Both the position numbers and the translations under genes were made by a program. The notes beneath the pieces were generated by a model, which worked only from the letters and a program-made list of their open reading frames with translations, was not told where the DNA came from and made no database searches. A stretch of DNA of 55,385 nt, from contig BBDJ01000036.1 of the NCBI GenBank assembly GCA_001312325.1, positions 1-55,385 of the forward strand. The letters run 5' to 3'. This document shows positions 31,143-40,856 of this stretch, piece by piece (within the stretch, counting starts at the first letter, position 1; every line of letters starts with the position of its first letter). This DNA comes from Lysinibacillus pakistanensis. GTDB taxonomy: Bacteria; Bacillota; Bacilli; Bacillales_A; Planococcaceae.

Positions 31143-32076
31143 GTGCAACTACATTTTTTAGGAACAGGCGCAGGAATGCCTTCAAAGGAACGTAATACAA
31201 GTGCACTAATAGTAAAACTTTTAGATGAAATAGGAGAAATGTGGCTGTTTGATTGTGGGGAGGCGACCCAGCATCAAATTTTGCATACATCACTAAAACC
31301 ACGTAAAGTTACGAAAATTTTTATTACACATTTACATGGTGATCATATTTTTGGTTTACCAGGCTTTCTAAGCTCTCGATCATTTCAGGGTGGAGATGAG
31401 CCATTAACAATATTCGGTCCAAAGGGTTTACAGCAATGGATTGAGCAAACGTTTTCCTTATCAAAGACTCATTTAACATATGCCATACAGTTTATTGAGG
31501 TTCATGAGGGTGTAATTTATGAGAATGCACATTTTAAGGTGAGTGCAGGGGAGCTTCAACATGTTGTTCCATGCTTTGGCTATCGGATTGAGCAAAAAGA
31601 TTTGCCGGGTGAATTGTTAATGGAAAAAGTGCAGACTTTTGGCGTTCCTAAAGGTCCTTTACTAGGACAATTAAAAGGTGGGAAAGATGTAGAGCTTGAC
31701 AACGGCACAATTATTCATGCGAAAGATGTTGTCTCTCCGCCCAAAAAAAGGCTTTACACTGACTATTTTAGGCGATACAAAATACTGTCAAGAAGCTGTT
31801 TTATTAGCTAACGAGGCAGATATCGTTGTTCATGAGGCCACTTTTGACGGCACTATGACAAACTTAGCAGCTAGCTACGGACACTCTACAAATATCGAGG
31901 CAGCAAAGGTTGCTCAGCAAGCAGGAGCAAAATATTTACTTTTAAATCATCTAAGTGCTCGTTTCTTACCACATGATTTGCCTATTTTTTTAGAGGATGC
32001 ACAAGCCATTTTCCCACAAACTTTCCTTACATCTGATCAAGTGGTATTTAATTGGCATAACAATGAATTATTTTAA
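31143..32076 (+). CDS. rnz: Ribonuclease Z (frameshifted)
   Basis: tRNA 3'-end processing endonuclease, metallo-beta-lactamase fold. FLGTGAGMPSKERNTSALIV opens the protein, IFITHLHGDHIFGLPGFLSS is the H-x-H-x-D-H zinc motif, LTILGDTKYCQEA and IVVHEATFDGTM carry further metal ligands, and YLLLNHLSARF completes the site. GTG 31143 is preferred (product starts MQLHFLGTGAG like other RNase Z) with GAGAGG upstream. A7 at 31743-31749 has one base too many. An essential enzyme in many Firmicutes, so this break is very probably a sequence error. A diverged copy of its 3' end lies at 33295-33423. Confidence 0.9.
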
Positions 32077-32092
32077 TATAACTTATGGTAAC

Positions 32093-32140
32093 GAAAAAGG
32101 AACCTTTTAGATGAAGCTTCATTTAAAAGATTCCTTTTTA
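32093..32140 (+). terminator. Terminator of rnz
   Basis: AAAAAGGAACCTTTTAGATGA pairs imperfectly with the TCATTTAAAAGATTCCTTTTT arm, leading into a T run. The terminator after the displaced rnz fragment has the same loop-side sequence (ATGAAG-TTCAT). Confidence 0.8.
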
Positions 32141-32159
32141 TATAGTACCATAATAGCTG

Positions 32160-32430
32160 TAAAAAAATTGTATATTATTATATTTAGAGAATGGTATTGG
32201 TGTCCATCTGAAAATTGTGAAACAGTTAAGTCAAGAACCCTCTACTATTCATAAAAAAAATTGTAGCAACATTCCGTAAAGTCACACCAAGAGTTTAAAA
32301 TATTATTTCAATAATTTCCCTATCTTAAAAATGACTATGACCATTCTAATCCTGTACATTCTGTCAAAATCTTTTTTTCACTTTGATTGGTTACACGGGG
32401 TGTGGAACACTTCATAATTAGTGGTTGTTG
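32160..32430 (+). pseudogene. Transposase relic, possibly IS30-like
   Basis: Stops interrupt every frame. The pieces LKQLSQEPSTIHK and NDYDHSNP, with a FNNF segment between, recall the helix-turn-helix and cysteine/asparagine-rich start of IS30-family transposases. No inverted ends seen. A weak call. Confidence 0.3.
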
Positions 32431-32500
32431 CAAAAACAAAACCTAATTTTTATTTTAACATTTACAATTACCCTCTATTAAAGAAACAACAATTGGAAAA

Positions 32501-32531
32501 TTGAAATTTATACCAGGATAAGTGGTATACT
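32501..32531 (+). promoter_or_regulatory. Promoter with TATACC-N9-GGTATA operator
   Basis: TTGAAA (32501-32506) and TATACT (32526-32531) are separated by 19 bp. The dyad TATACC (32509-32514) and GGTATA (32524-32529) fills the spacer and overlaps the -10 box. GGAGGAG and the start of the small membrane protein genes follow within 25 bp. The arrangement fits either a MerR-type activator or a repressor such as a GntR/YtrA protein. Confidence 0.6.
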
Positions 32532-32552
32532 AAAAAAAATGGAGGAGATAAA

Positions 32553-32785
32553 ATGAAAAAAAATAGTTACTATTTATATAACAGTAATTTGCTTTAAACA
32601 TAGCAAAAATTACACAAGGTTTTATACTAACATTACTATATGTATTGAATTATTATACTGTTGAAAATATAAAAATGAGCAACTTTATAAACTTAACTAT
32701 CTCTGCTTTTGTAGTCACGGTTATGTTATGGAGCTTAAGAAAAATACAAATTTTTGTCCAGAATAAATCAGTGAATGTATCATGA
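32553..32785 (+). CDS. Small membrane protein 1 of three-gene unit (frameshifted)
   Basis: About 76 residues after correction: MKKIVTIYITVI, then LNIAKITQGFILTLLYVLNY and a second hydrophobic stretch ISAFVVTVMLWSL, ending in a polar tail. Probably two membrane helices; no family recognised. ATG 32553 follows GGAGGAG. A8 at 32556-32563 and a further one-base shift near 32590 break the frame. The stop overlaps the next start as ATGA, showing an operon. Confidence 0.55.
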
Positions 32786-32982
32786 AATCATATTGGTTAA
32801 AACAGTTATTGTTATTTATTTTTTTACTCTTAGTTGCGTGTGCAGTAAATTTTTTTATAGTCAATTCGTTTTTAGTAATAGAGAATATCATATTAAAACA
32901 GCTGGTAACCATTTTATTAATTTCAATAATTTTGTTAGCATGTAATCAATTACTTTATAATTATGCAAAAAAAAGAAACTAA
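32782..32982 (+). CDS. Small membrane protein 2 of three-gene unit
   Basis: 66 residues, open. Two hydrophobic segments, LLLFIFLLLVACAVNFFIV and LKQLVTILLISIILLACNQL, and a basic end YAKKRN. No family recognised. Its ATG overlaps the stop of the previous gene. The A8 run at 32967-32974 near the end is suspect: with seven it would read on into the third gene's frame. Confidence 0.6.
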   Translation: MKSYWLKQLLLFIFLLLVACAVNFFIVNSFLVIENIILKQLVTILLISIILLACNQLLYNYAKKRN

Positions 32983-32986
32983 ATTC

Positions 32987-33285
32987 ATGCAACATCCTAT
33001 CTGGAATAAAATGTTCATTATCTTACTTTTGTGGCTAATGATTTCTTTTCTTACATTTATTCTTTTATTTTTTTATGACTCCGTTAGGCGGGTTCTTTAG
33101 TAAACATGCGTGGTTAATGTTTATTGTAGTCTACTATTTTTTTATTTTTCATAAACCTTTTCGTTTTATCTATGGTACATAAGTTAATTGAAACATCAGT
33201 GAAAATAGAGAAGAAACTGCTAATTACATGGGTAAGTTCTTCCCTACTAATAGCTATAGTTTTATTTATGTTACCGAGTATTTAA
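32987..33285 (+). CDS. Small membrane protein 3 of three-gene unit (frameshifted)
   Basis: About 98 residues after correction. MQHPIWNKMFIILLLWLMIS starts it; hydrophobic segments LTFILLFFMTPLGG, WLMFIVVYYFLFFINLFVLS and LLIAIVLFMLPSI suggest three or four membrane helices with a basic loop (KLIETSVKIEKK). T7 near 33069-33075 and T7 near 33137-33143 each carry one base too many. Four bases separate it from gene 2. Function unknown. Confidence 0.5.
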
Positions 33286-33294
33286 GGGACAGCT

Positions 33295-33423
33295 CATTTG
33301 AGTGCACGTTTTATGCCGCAGGATCTACCAATGCTTTTAGCAGAGGCACAGGCGATTTTTCCTCGAACTGCTCTTACATCTGATCAAGAAGTGTATACAT
33401 GGCATAACAATAAATTATTTTAA
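33295..33423 (+). pseudogene. Displaced 3' end of a second rnz gene
   Basis: 42 codons reading HLSARFMPQDLPMLLAEAQA, then FPRTALTSDQEVYTWHNNKL and F-stop. They align end to end with the last 42 codons of rnz (about 75% identical residues), but nothing upstream of the histidine matches. It keeps its own terminator. This is a remnant left by insertion or recombination at the end of rnz. Confidence 0.85.
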
Positions 33424-33441
33424 TATAATATAAAAACGAGG

Positions 33442-33482
33442 AAGCACCTTTCGAATGAAGTTTCATTTAAAGGTGCTTTTTA
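33442..33482 (+). terminator. Terminator after the rnz fragment
   Basis: AAGCACCTTT pairs with AAAGGTGCTT, with GAATGAAGTTTCATT between them, followed by TTT. Related in layout to the terminator of intact rnz. Confidence 0.85.
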
Positions 33483-33785
33483 CTATTCATTAAGATAAAT
33501 CTAGGTAAAAACTCATAACGAATACCTTTATTAAATAACTCCCAACAGCTCATAATTTAATTGAATTTATTCACTTCAATAAAATACTTAGCTTTAAATA
33601 TAAAATAGCCCAAACTATTTAGATTTTTTTTATAGCTAAAAAAATTAAAATGTTTATTACAAAATTGTGACAATTTATTTTACCTAGAAAATTATTATTC
33701 TAGATTTAATAAAAAAATAATGAAACCGTTTGAATTGATATTGTATGATGAAATGGAAATAATAGTATGTTTTAGGGGGAGAAAT
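33483..33785. other. AT-rich gap before the chemoreceptor gene
   Basis: No gene seen. It should hold the promoter of the chemoreceptor gene, but I could not place one. Confidence 0.4.
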
Positions 33786-35781
33786 ATGGGGAAATCTATG
33801 AAATGGAAAATGCTACTAGAAATTATGGTTATTGTTATAGTAATAATTGGTGCTTTTTCTATTTATATTTATCAGGCAACATACAAAAGTGTAAAAAAAT
33901 AATGGGGAGGCACTTGCAAGTTCTATTGTTATGGGGATTGAGGGTGCTATTCAATCAAGAGAAAAAGCAGAAGATATCATGGAAAAGGAAATGATTGCTG
34001 AGTCAGTCATGGCCTCCTATATTATTAATCAGGGTGCAACATATGAAGATTTAAAGGCTATTACTGAGCGTGGAGGGATGGATGAAATATGGAGTACGGA
34101 TGATAAAGGAAATACAACTGTCACTTCTGTGGCACCAACAGTTGACTTTAACTTCGGCTCTGATCCAAACGGACAGGCAGCAGAATATATGCAGCTTTTA
34201 GATGGGCGTGCCAAAGAAATTGTACAAAAGGCACAAGTTCGTGATGTGGATGATAAATTCTTTAAATTTGTTGGTGTGAGTAGTTGGAATCCAGCAAATC
34301 CACAGATTGTGCAAGTAGCACGGCATGGACAGCAATTATTAGATTTAGAGGAAAGCATTGGAAGTGAGTATTATTTAAACCAGCTAAATAAATATTTATC
34401 CTCGACTGTTCTATTTGCAGCTATTGTGAATGACAAAGGTGAGACCATCACAGCCACGGCAGATAAAAATCTTGAATCGATTGGCTTCTCACCAGCACAA
34501 TTTTCATCATCTGATGCTACTGAGTTTTCAGGTAAATATGATGGTACTCGTGTTACACAATATGTCAAGCCTCTATCTAATGGCACCTACTTAGCTGTTG
34601 TTGTTTCTAATGTAGTACTTTCACATATTTTAATGGGGACAATTGTTGCCTCACTTATCGTTGTATGCGTTATTTTCTTAATAACAGGTATTTCCATTTC
34701 AAGGCAGGTCACTCGTATTTTAAGTGTTCGCAACTCCTTAGAAGAAATTAGCAAAGGTGAAGCCGATTTAACCAAACGTATCAACGTCAACGCTAAAGAT
34801 GAAATAGGTCAGTTAGTCGCATCTTGTAACGGTATGATGGAAAATTTCCAATTTATAATGCGTGATCTAAAACAAGAGGCAAGCCAAATTAAAGAGGCAA
34901 CATACATAATTCAAGAGAATGCACATCAAACACTTCATTCATCTGAAACGATACAGGAAGAGTCTAGTCAGGTTGCTCAGGCGTCGTTTCACCAGCAAAA
35001 AAATACGGAAGATAGTGCACATTCTATGGAGGAGTTGGCACGTAGTATTCAGCATATTTCAGAATCAATCGCTGAAATATCTACTATTTCTCGTAATACA
35101 GAAGAAAATGCAAGTAATGGTTTGCAAATAATGAATAATCTCCAAAACCAATTAGTACAAATTCATGATAAAACAAATCTTTCCGTTGAGAGTACACATG
35201 AATTAGAAAAATTATCTGGCATGATTGGTGAATTTACAAATGTAATTACTGGCATTTCAGATCAAACAAATTTATTGGCGCTCAATGCGTCTATTGAAGC
35301 AGCACGTGCTGGAGAGGCAGGGAAAGGATTTGCTGTAGTGGCAGAAGAGGTCCGCAAATTGGCTGAGGATTCAAAAGGAGCGGCTGATCGAATATCTCAA
35401 GTTGTGATAAACGTTCAAAGAGAGACAGCTAATATTGTATCTGTTATCCATTCAACTGCAGATGTTCTACAAGCAGGTCGTGTCATTGTCCATGAAGCAC
35501 AGCATTCTTTTGAAGGCATTACGAACGATGTGCAAGTATTAGCGGAGCAGGTAGATTTAGTGTCAAGTTCTACTGAGGAAATTGCAGCAAGTACAGAGGA
35601 AGTGACGGCTACGATGGAAGACGTTTCATTACTGGCAAAACAGACGTCAGAAAGTGTTGAGGCAGTTGCCCAAAAGGCTAAAGTTCAAACTACGAGCATG
35701 AATAAAATGACATCGATTATCGATAGACTAAATACAACAGCAGAGAATTTACAACATTCAGCAGGAAGATATAAGGTTTAA
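33786..35781 (+). CDS. Methyl-accepting chemotaxis protein (frameshifted)
   Basis: Membrane chemoreceptor of about 664 residues. TM1 is at residues 10-30 ([20 protein letters not shown]). An extracytoplasmic sensor of about 230 residues of Cache-like character follows, then TM2 ([20 protein letters not shown]) and HAMP ([20 protein letters not shown]). The signalling domain carries the hairpin tip [20 protein letters not shown] followed by [20 protein letters not shown]. The ligand is unknown. ATG 33786 follows AGGGGGAG. A7 at 33893-33899 has one base too many just after TM1. A single-gene unit. Confidence 0.9.
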
Positions 35782-35870
35782 AATAGTTGACAAACATTTG
35801 GTATAAACAAGAAATATAGTGAAGTTACTAGATGATTTTCGTATAATGAAGTGAAAGGGGAGTGGTTTAT

Positions 35871-36102
35871 ATGAATCAGCAAAAAAATGCCACCAGCACT
35901 TTTACGATTAATTGTAATTTTTCCAAATGTGCTGAGCTATTTATTACTTTTTGGTCTTATCATTTTTGTTATTTCAAATTATGAAACATTAAAAGCTACA
36001 GATAATTTAACAGTTTGGCTTATTTTTATTGTTGTACTTGCACCTGCAGCAGCCTACACAACCTTTAGTATTGTAAAGAAAATTCGTGCTGGACATATGT
36101 AA
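35871..36102 (+). CDS. Small two-helix membrane protein (frameshifted)
   Basis: 77 residues after removing one A from A7 at 35881-35887: MNQQKMPPALLRLIVIF, then VLSYLLLFGLIIFVISNY and VWLIFIVVLAPAAAYTTFSI, ending in a basic tail. No family recognised. AGGGGAG lies 8 bp before ATG 35871; a terminator follows the stop directly. Confidence 0.65.
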
Positions 36103-36105
36103 ATG

Positions 36106-36148
36106 AAATCACGTGTCATTGTTTAATTGGCGAAGACACGTGATTTTT
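36106..36148 (+). terminator. Terminator after the small membrane protein
   Basis: AAATCACGTGTC pairs perfectly with GACACGTGATTT, followed by TT. Confidence 0.88.
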
Positions 36149-36198
36149 CATTTGCTATACTAGTAAATAAAAAAATAGGTACTACATTAGGAGGACAA

Positions 36199-37596
36199 AT
36201 GAAAAAAATATAGTCTAGTGTTGCTAATTATTGTTGTCTTCTTTATTTCCCCAACCAAATCCAATGCGCAAGTTAGCTGGGATGGAGCAGAAGTCGTAAA
36301 AGGACAAACAGGTAAAATGACATTTTCCAAGGATGTCAAAGTGTATAAGAAAAATTCTAATGGTACATACAACTCTATGACAGTGAAACGAAATAATTTT
36401 TTTCCGTGTCTATAATATTGAAAAATATGACCAAAAAAACGTTCTATTGGATGAGCTCAGGCTACCGTGTACAAGCAACAGATTTAGTCATTTTTAAGGA
36501 AGTGCCCACTGAAATTCGCTCTTCTTTTTATAATAATCCTGCATATATTGTGAGCAATCGTCAAGGAACAAAAGCCTATTTTGAAGAAAAATATCCAATA
36601 ATAGATTTAGCATATGGACAGCATTTATTGAATGAGCATGTACCAGGAAATTATTCGGCAGAGGTTTATTTTGACAAGGGAAAATTAAATTACTTTTATA
36701 GTTTAGAAGAAGGAAATGAAGTAAATGGTGTTGTTGATGGTACCGATATTAGAATTGTAGAAACAACGACAAGAGATAAAGGCTATTATGCAGTAACAAC
36801 AGATACACAATTGCTAATGGGTCCAATGAATGGAGCTAGAGCAATCGAATGGAATCCACCGTCTACATTAAATGATGTTAATTCCCTGAATAAATTTGTT
36901 TATCCAAAGGGTTCTGCTTTTCAATCTTTAGGGATGGAGGTCAATGGTTACCTTAGGGTACAATCCATAACAGGGGAAAGAGGCTATATGCCAGCAAATC
37001 TATTAGAACCTGTGAATAATCAAGGCAAACGTTATATCCGCTATGGTGTTGTTGCTAAAGGTATAGATGATTCTCAACAGCTAGAGCTGAAACGATTTGA
37101 TGAGGTATCGTTCTATACAGAAAACGAATATATCGCATTAATCGCAGTAAACGGAAAAATGTATACCGTTCCTAAAAATGTGATAGCCATAAAAATGCCG
37201 AATGAATCTCCAGTGATTATATCCTTTTTACCAAATGAGAGGCTACAAAAGCTAGAATATCAGAATATTGCAGGCAATAGAGTCTACAAAAGAACAGCCA
37301 ATAATCATTTTACAGCCGAGGATTCTTACTACATTACGTACCATGAAACTGACCAAGCCTTTAATTTTGACATGAATGGTGTCAAATACTCTTTTGCTAA
37401 GCCTTTAAAGGAAGGAGCAATCATTACACGCTTAAGCGGAACGACTCAAGATCAAGGGTATGTACGTGCTATTCATTACTCACTCACGACCCCAGCAGGT
37501 ACCTTTGAAAATGTAGTTGAGACATCCTTTGATCAGTTTTTTGCACCAGGCTATGGATTACTAGCAAATACTAGTGATCGACTAATATCTTTTTAA
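36199..37596 (+). CDS. Secreted protein with SH3-like segments (frameshifted)
   Basis: About 463 residues. A signal peptide of about 24 residues, KKYSLVLLIIVVFFISPT then KSNAQ, is followed by VKVYKKNSNGTYNSMTVKRN, a bacterial-SH3-like strand pattern (also GYRVQATDLVIFK), and beta-rich sequence to the end. No catalytic motif recognised. Three breaks, A7 36202-36208, T7 36397-36403 and A7 36433-36439, each one base too many, all in the first quarter; the remaining 390 residues are open. GGAGG precedes ATG 36199. Probably cell-wall associated; this is inference. Confidence 0.7.
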
Positions 37597-37603
37597 CAGC
37601 TGA

Positions 37604-37644
37604 AGGGTAGTTTCTTGGTTACATAACAAGAAACTGCCTTTTCT
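37604..37644 (+). terminator. Terminator after the secreted protein gene
   Basis: GGT-AGTTTCTTG pairs with CAAGAAACT-GCC, followed by TTTTCTTT. Confidence 0.85.
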
Positions 37645-37716
37645 TTGTTAGGAACGAATAAAAACAATGTAACTAGAGAAACTAAAAAAAGATATTTGAA
37701 AGTGAGGTATGCTTTT

Positions 37717-38337
37717 ATGGATCCAATAAATTGTGATTTTTCACCAATGAAACAAACATTAAAAGATGAGCTGTTGCAGGTCATAATGACATTACAGCAA
37801 AGTGTTGAAGCCATGGATATAGATACAAATTGTTTGCTTGGGAATTTTGAAAAGATTAAAGAGAAATTTATTACGATTGAAATGAAGGCTGCAACGTTTT
37901 ATTTAAATTGCTATCTTTCCCCGTTTACCGAAAAATATCCAGAGCTATCGCATTGTGTACAAAATATGTCGATGAGAAGACATGGAGGATTAATTGTTAT
38001 TGAACGAGAAGACCCTATAAAATCACTTATACAGCCAGGGGTTCATATAGGGGCAGAGTTAACCCATTCCTTATTAGAAGCTATTTTCTTTCCTGGAAAC
38101 CCTCTTCATGATGGTGCCGTTTTAGTAAATCGAAATCAAATTGACTCGGCTGCAAATGTCTTACCTCTATCAGAACTTTATACGGGGGAGAAGAAATTAG
38201 GAACAAGACATAGAGCAGCATTAGGATTAAGTGAAGTAAGTGATGCTTTAATTATGGTGGTTTCTGAAGAAACAGGAAGGATTTCGTTTGCCTTTAAAGG
38301 TAGTTTATATCCAATTACTACACATGGTATAATATAG
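37717..38337 (+). CDS. cdaS: Diadenylate cyclase, CdaS type
   Basis: Makes c-di-AMP from two ATP. 206 residues, matching the 207 of B. subtilis CdaS. The N-terminal 60 residues form the two-helix autoinhibitory part; the DAC domain has MRRHGGLIVIERED, NPLHDGAVLVNRN with the DGA motif and LGTRHRAALGLSE with the RHR motif. CdaS is the sporulation cyclase, supporting an endospore former. ATG 37717 has GTGAGG 10 bp upstream. Intact and monocistronic. Confidence 0.9.
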   Translation: MDPINCDFSPMKQTLKDELLQVIMTLQQSVEAMDIDTNCLLGNFEKIKEKFITIEMKAATFYLNCYLSPFTEKYPELSHCVQNMSMRRHGGLIVIEREDPIKSLIQPGVHIGAELTHSLLEAIFFPGNPLHDGAVLVNRNQIDSAANVLPLSELYTGEKKLGTRHRAALGLSEVSDALIMVVSEETGRISFAFKGSLYPITTHGII

Positions 38338-38358
38338 TGTGAGCTTCACACTGAATTT

Positions 38359-38376
38359 TATCTTGAATTCGAGATA
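38359..38376. promoter_or_regulatory. MhqR-like operator
   Basis: TATCTTGAATTCGAGATA is an inverted repeat differing in one base from the MhqR operator core of B. subtilis (TATCTCGAATTCGAGATA), placed before a MarR-family gene and a ring-cleavage dioxygenase gene of the MhqO kind. Confidence 0.6.
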
Positions 38377-38390
38377 TTTTTCTTGCTTGT

Positions 38391-38416
38391 TTATCACTTG
38401 CATGGTAAAGTGATAA
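38391..38416. promoter_or_regulatory. Second dyad before the MarR gene
   Basis: TTATCACTT and AAGTGATAA are perfect inverted arms around GCATGGTA-type spacer sequence, 12 bp before the ribosome binding site of the MarR gene. The same left arm recurs at 38891. Confidence 0.65.
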
Positions 38417-38435
38417 ATGAAGGGAGGATGAAGCG

Positions 38436-38930
38436 TTGCAAAAACATACACTTGGGTCACTGACTTGGATTCGAATGATGCGCTTTACAACACAAAGTAA
38501 TCAGCTATCAAATGAATTTTTAAAGCGTTTTGATTTAACAACTGCCCAGTTCGATGTACTTATTCAAATTAAGACTTTTGCACCGATTACACAATCACAA
38601 TTGGCAGAGAAAGTAACCGTTACGCAAGGCGGGATGTCTCGAATGCTTGCGCGGCTTGAAAAAGAAGGGCTTATTGAACGTAAGCAAAATTGGAAAACGA
38701 AGACAATTTCATTAACGGCAAAGGGCGAGCAAATAATCGATGCTGCGACTCCAAGTCAGATGCACTTTCAATCCTCATTTTTTGAAGAGATTTTAACAGA
38801 AGAAGAAATGAAATCTTTATATACACTAATGTCAAAGCTTGAAAAGCATAGTCGTGAAAAAAAAAATACCGCCAATGTAATTTTTTTAGATTATCACTTG
38901 CTTAGTCAAGTGAAAATAAGGAGGAAATGA
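38436..38930 (+). CDS. MarR-family transcriptional regulator
   Basis: Winged-helix repressor. [20 protein letters not shown] and [20 protein letters not shown] form the helix-turn-helix, [20 protein letters not shown] the wing. TTG 38436 is the start, 9 bp after GGAGG. As read it ends at 38930, but A10 at 38866-38875 is probably one base too long; with nine it would end REKKIPPM at 38881, about 148 residues, typical for MarR. It likely controls itself and the downstream dioxygenase, since dyads flank it on both sides. Confidence 0.85.
   Translation: MQKHTLGSLTWIRMMRFTTQSNQLSNEFLKRFDLTTAQFDVLIQIKTFAPITQSQLAEKVTVTQGGMSRMLARLEKEGLIERKQNWKTKTISLTAKGEQIIDAATPSQMHFQSSFFEEILTEEEMKSLYTLMSKLEKHSREKKNTANVIFLDYHLLSQVKIRRK
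38891..38916. promoter_or_regulatory. Dyad before the dioxygenase gene
   Basis: TTATCACTTGCTTAGTCAAG with TGAAAA is a second copy of the dyad at 38391-38416 (left arm identical, right arm AAGTGAAAA). It sits 18 bp before the dioxygenase start. Confidence 0.6.
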
Positions 38931-38933
38931 ATC

Positions 38934-39876
38934 ATGAACAAATTAAGTGGACATCACCATATATCCATGCTAACGAAAAATGGCAAACGCAATAATGACT
39001 TTTATACAAAGATTCTTGGATTACGTCGAGTGAAAAAAAACGGTGAATCAGGATTCGCCATCAATGTATCACTTATTTTATGGAGACTTAACAGGAGCAG
39101 CAGGTACTGAATTAACGTTTTTTGAGATGCCTGTCGCAGGACGTACAGTTCGAGGCACAAATGCTATTACCCGCATTGGCTTACTCGTGCCAAGCTATGC
39201 GAGTTTGCAATATTGGAAAGAACGTTTTCAACAGGAAGAGGTCAAACACAGTGATATTACAACCTATGCAGGAAGGGATGCATTGTTTTTTGAAGATCAT
39301 GAAGGTTTAAGGATGGTCCTTTTAAACCATCACGGTCACGAAGTACCAGCTCATTGGCAGTCTTGGGATGGCAATGAAATTCCTGAAGAGCATCGTATTC
39401 TAGGAATGGGTACAGTGGAAATAACAGTTCGTTACTTACAGAGAACAGTAAATTTATTAAAGAATTTATTCGGTTATACAGTTGTTACAGAAAGTGAAAA
39501 AGAAGCAGTGCTACAATCTATTGCAGGAGAAGTATTCGGTGAAATTGTTGTCAAAGAATTAGAAGGACCAAGTGAAAAACCAGGGCGAGGCAGCATTCAT
39601 CACCTTGCATTACGTGTGGCGTCAGTCGAGGACTTACAGGAATGGGACGCCAAAATTAAAGAGCAAGGCTTTGATAGTACCGGTGTAGTGGATCGTTATT
39701 ATTTCCAAAGTCTTTACTTTAGAGATCGTAATGGGATTTTATTTGAAATGGCGACAGACGGCCCAGGGTTCACAGTTGATTCAGCAGTCGAGGATCTTGG
39801 CAAAAAGCTAGATCTTCCACCATTTTTAGAAGAAAAACGCGCAGAAATTGAAGCTATTCTAGAACCATTAGAATAA
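38934..39876 (+). CDS. Ring-cleaving dioxygenase, VOC family, MhqO-like (frameshifted)
   Basis: About 313 residues with two vicinal-oxygen-chelate modules. LSGHHHISMLTKNGKRNNDF carries the first metal histidine, GRGSIHHLALRVASVEDLQE the second, and SLYFRDRNGILFEMATDGPG the glutamate. Family members (MhqA/MhqO/YkcA) open hydroquinones or catechols and protect against quinone stress. GGAGG lies 7 bp before ATG 38934. A8 at 39033-39040 has one base too many. The MhqR-like operator upstream agrees with this role. Confidence 0.85.
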
Positions 39877-39910
39877 TAATGTCTTTGATAATGTCTATAT
39901 AAAGAGGGTT

Positions 39911-39948
39911 GAGTGGGAGTTAGTTATGAACTAGCCCCACTTTTTTTA
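39911..39948 (+). terminator. Terminator after the dioxygenase gene
   Basis: GTGGGAGTTAGTT pairs with AACTAGCCCCAC with one mismatch, around ATG, followed by seven T. Confidence 0.85.
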
Positions 39949-39949
39949 G

Positions 39950-40303
39950 CCCTATTTTCAAAAAAAAGATCAAATATATCGATAATTTTATCTTCTCTTA
40001 ACAATGCCCCATATGTTGTATGGATTATTCTAGGTTTATTCCTTAGTCGTTCTGCAATGCTTTCACAGGAATCATTATTGATCAAAATTGTAGTGTGTGT
40101 ACCACAATCCGTGTATAGTGGTAGCTGGCAACCTAGCTGCTGCTACAATACTGTTAAATCCAAACCAAATAAAGATTTACCTACAAATAAAAAATAAGTA
40201 AATGTAGCTTTAGAATAAAGATTGATCAAAATGGAGTTAATCTTTATCAAACTCTATATTTCAACAATAATATCCATTGAAAACGTTCCTTAAAAATCTG
40301 GAT
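39950..40303. other. Gap with no supported gene
   Basis: A frame of 94 codons spans 39913-40197 but begins inside the preceding terminator, has no ribosome binding site and resembles nothing I know. Probably relic sequence. Confidence 0.4.
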
Positions 40304-40332
40304 TACGATCCGGGCCATTTAATAGAATAATA
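40304..40332. repeat. Dispersed TTATTCAACAAT repeat, collapsed and drifted
   Basis: ACGATCCGGGCCATTTAATA then GAATAATAA: the two outer parts joined at the GGGC, as at 2145-2173, with several changes. Confidence 0.45.
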
Positions 40333-40350
40333 AACTATGGATATTTGCTT

Positions 40351-40458
40351 TTGTTTACCGAGATGTTACTAAAACAACGACTGCGAAAATGCTTCAAAAT
40401 TATTTGGGAAATGGGACGCTATTGGTTTCCAAAGATGTTGTTCGCCATGAAATGTGAA
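40351..40458 (+). pseudogene. Fragment of a P-loop nucleotide kinase-like gene
   Basis: Reads TKTTTAKMLQNYLGNGTLLV then SKDVVRHEM and stop. This matches the P-loop start (G-K-T-T-T-A-K) and the following strand of small zeta-toxin-like/AAA kinases, with the first glycines lost. Only 35 codons remain. Confidence 0.45.
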
Positions 40459-40465
40459 GGTCCAG

Positions 40466-40621
40466 AGCAATGTGTATAACAGCACCTGATTTAAAGGGCT
40501 AGGTGTCATTGATGGCATCATTCCAGAAATTACAGGTGGTGCACACATCGCAATGTAGCAAAACAGGCTCTTTATGTAAAAGAATATATAAGCGTCACAC
40601 TAAAAGCATTGAATACTTTAA
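40466..40621 (+). pseudogene. Fragment resembling carboxyltransferase AccA C-terminal region
   Basis: CITAPDLKG and, one frame over, GVIDGIIPEITGGAH resemble the L-x-x-x-G-I-I-D-E-I-I-P-E-P-x-G-G-A-H segment of acetyl-CoA carboxylase alpha subunits. Frame breaks and stops interrupt it; no start. Confidence 0.45.
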
Positions 40622-40856
40622 ATGCCAAAATTCATGATGTTTACAGTAATATTTTTGTTATTCCATTAAAGAGCCAGATTGTTGAGTAAGTTTGGGTAAG
40701 TTAAATGGGTATTTATGTTAAAATAAATGAAGATTGTGTATTTAAAGGAACAATAATATTTATTAAGCCGTAATATCCTGTCATAATAGAGCACGGATTA
40801 ACAGGAATGACCAAACCGTTGTTGATAGACTGAATATAGAAAGGAGTAAGTTTCAC

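Noticed and set aside
32553..33285. Bacteriocin or toxin-immunity reading of the three small membrane genes
   Set aside because: No leader peptide, double-glycine motif, modification enzyme or transporter is nearby; only hydrophobicity supports it.
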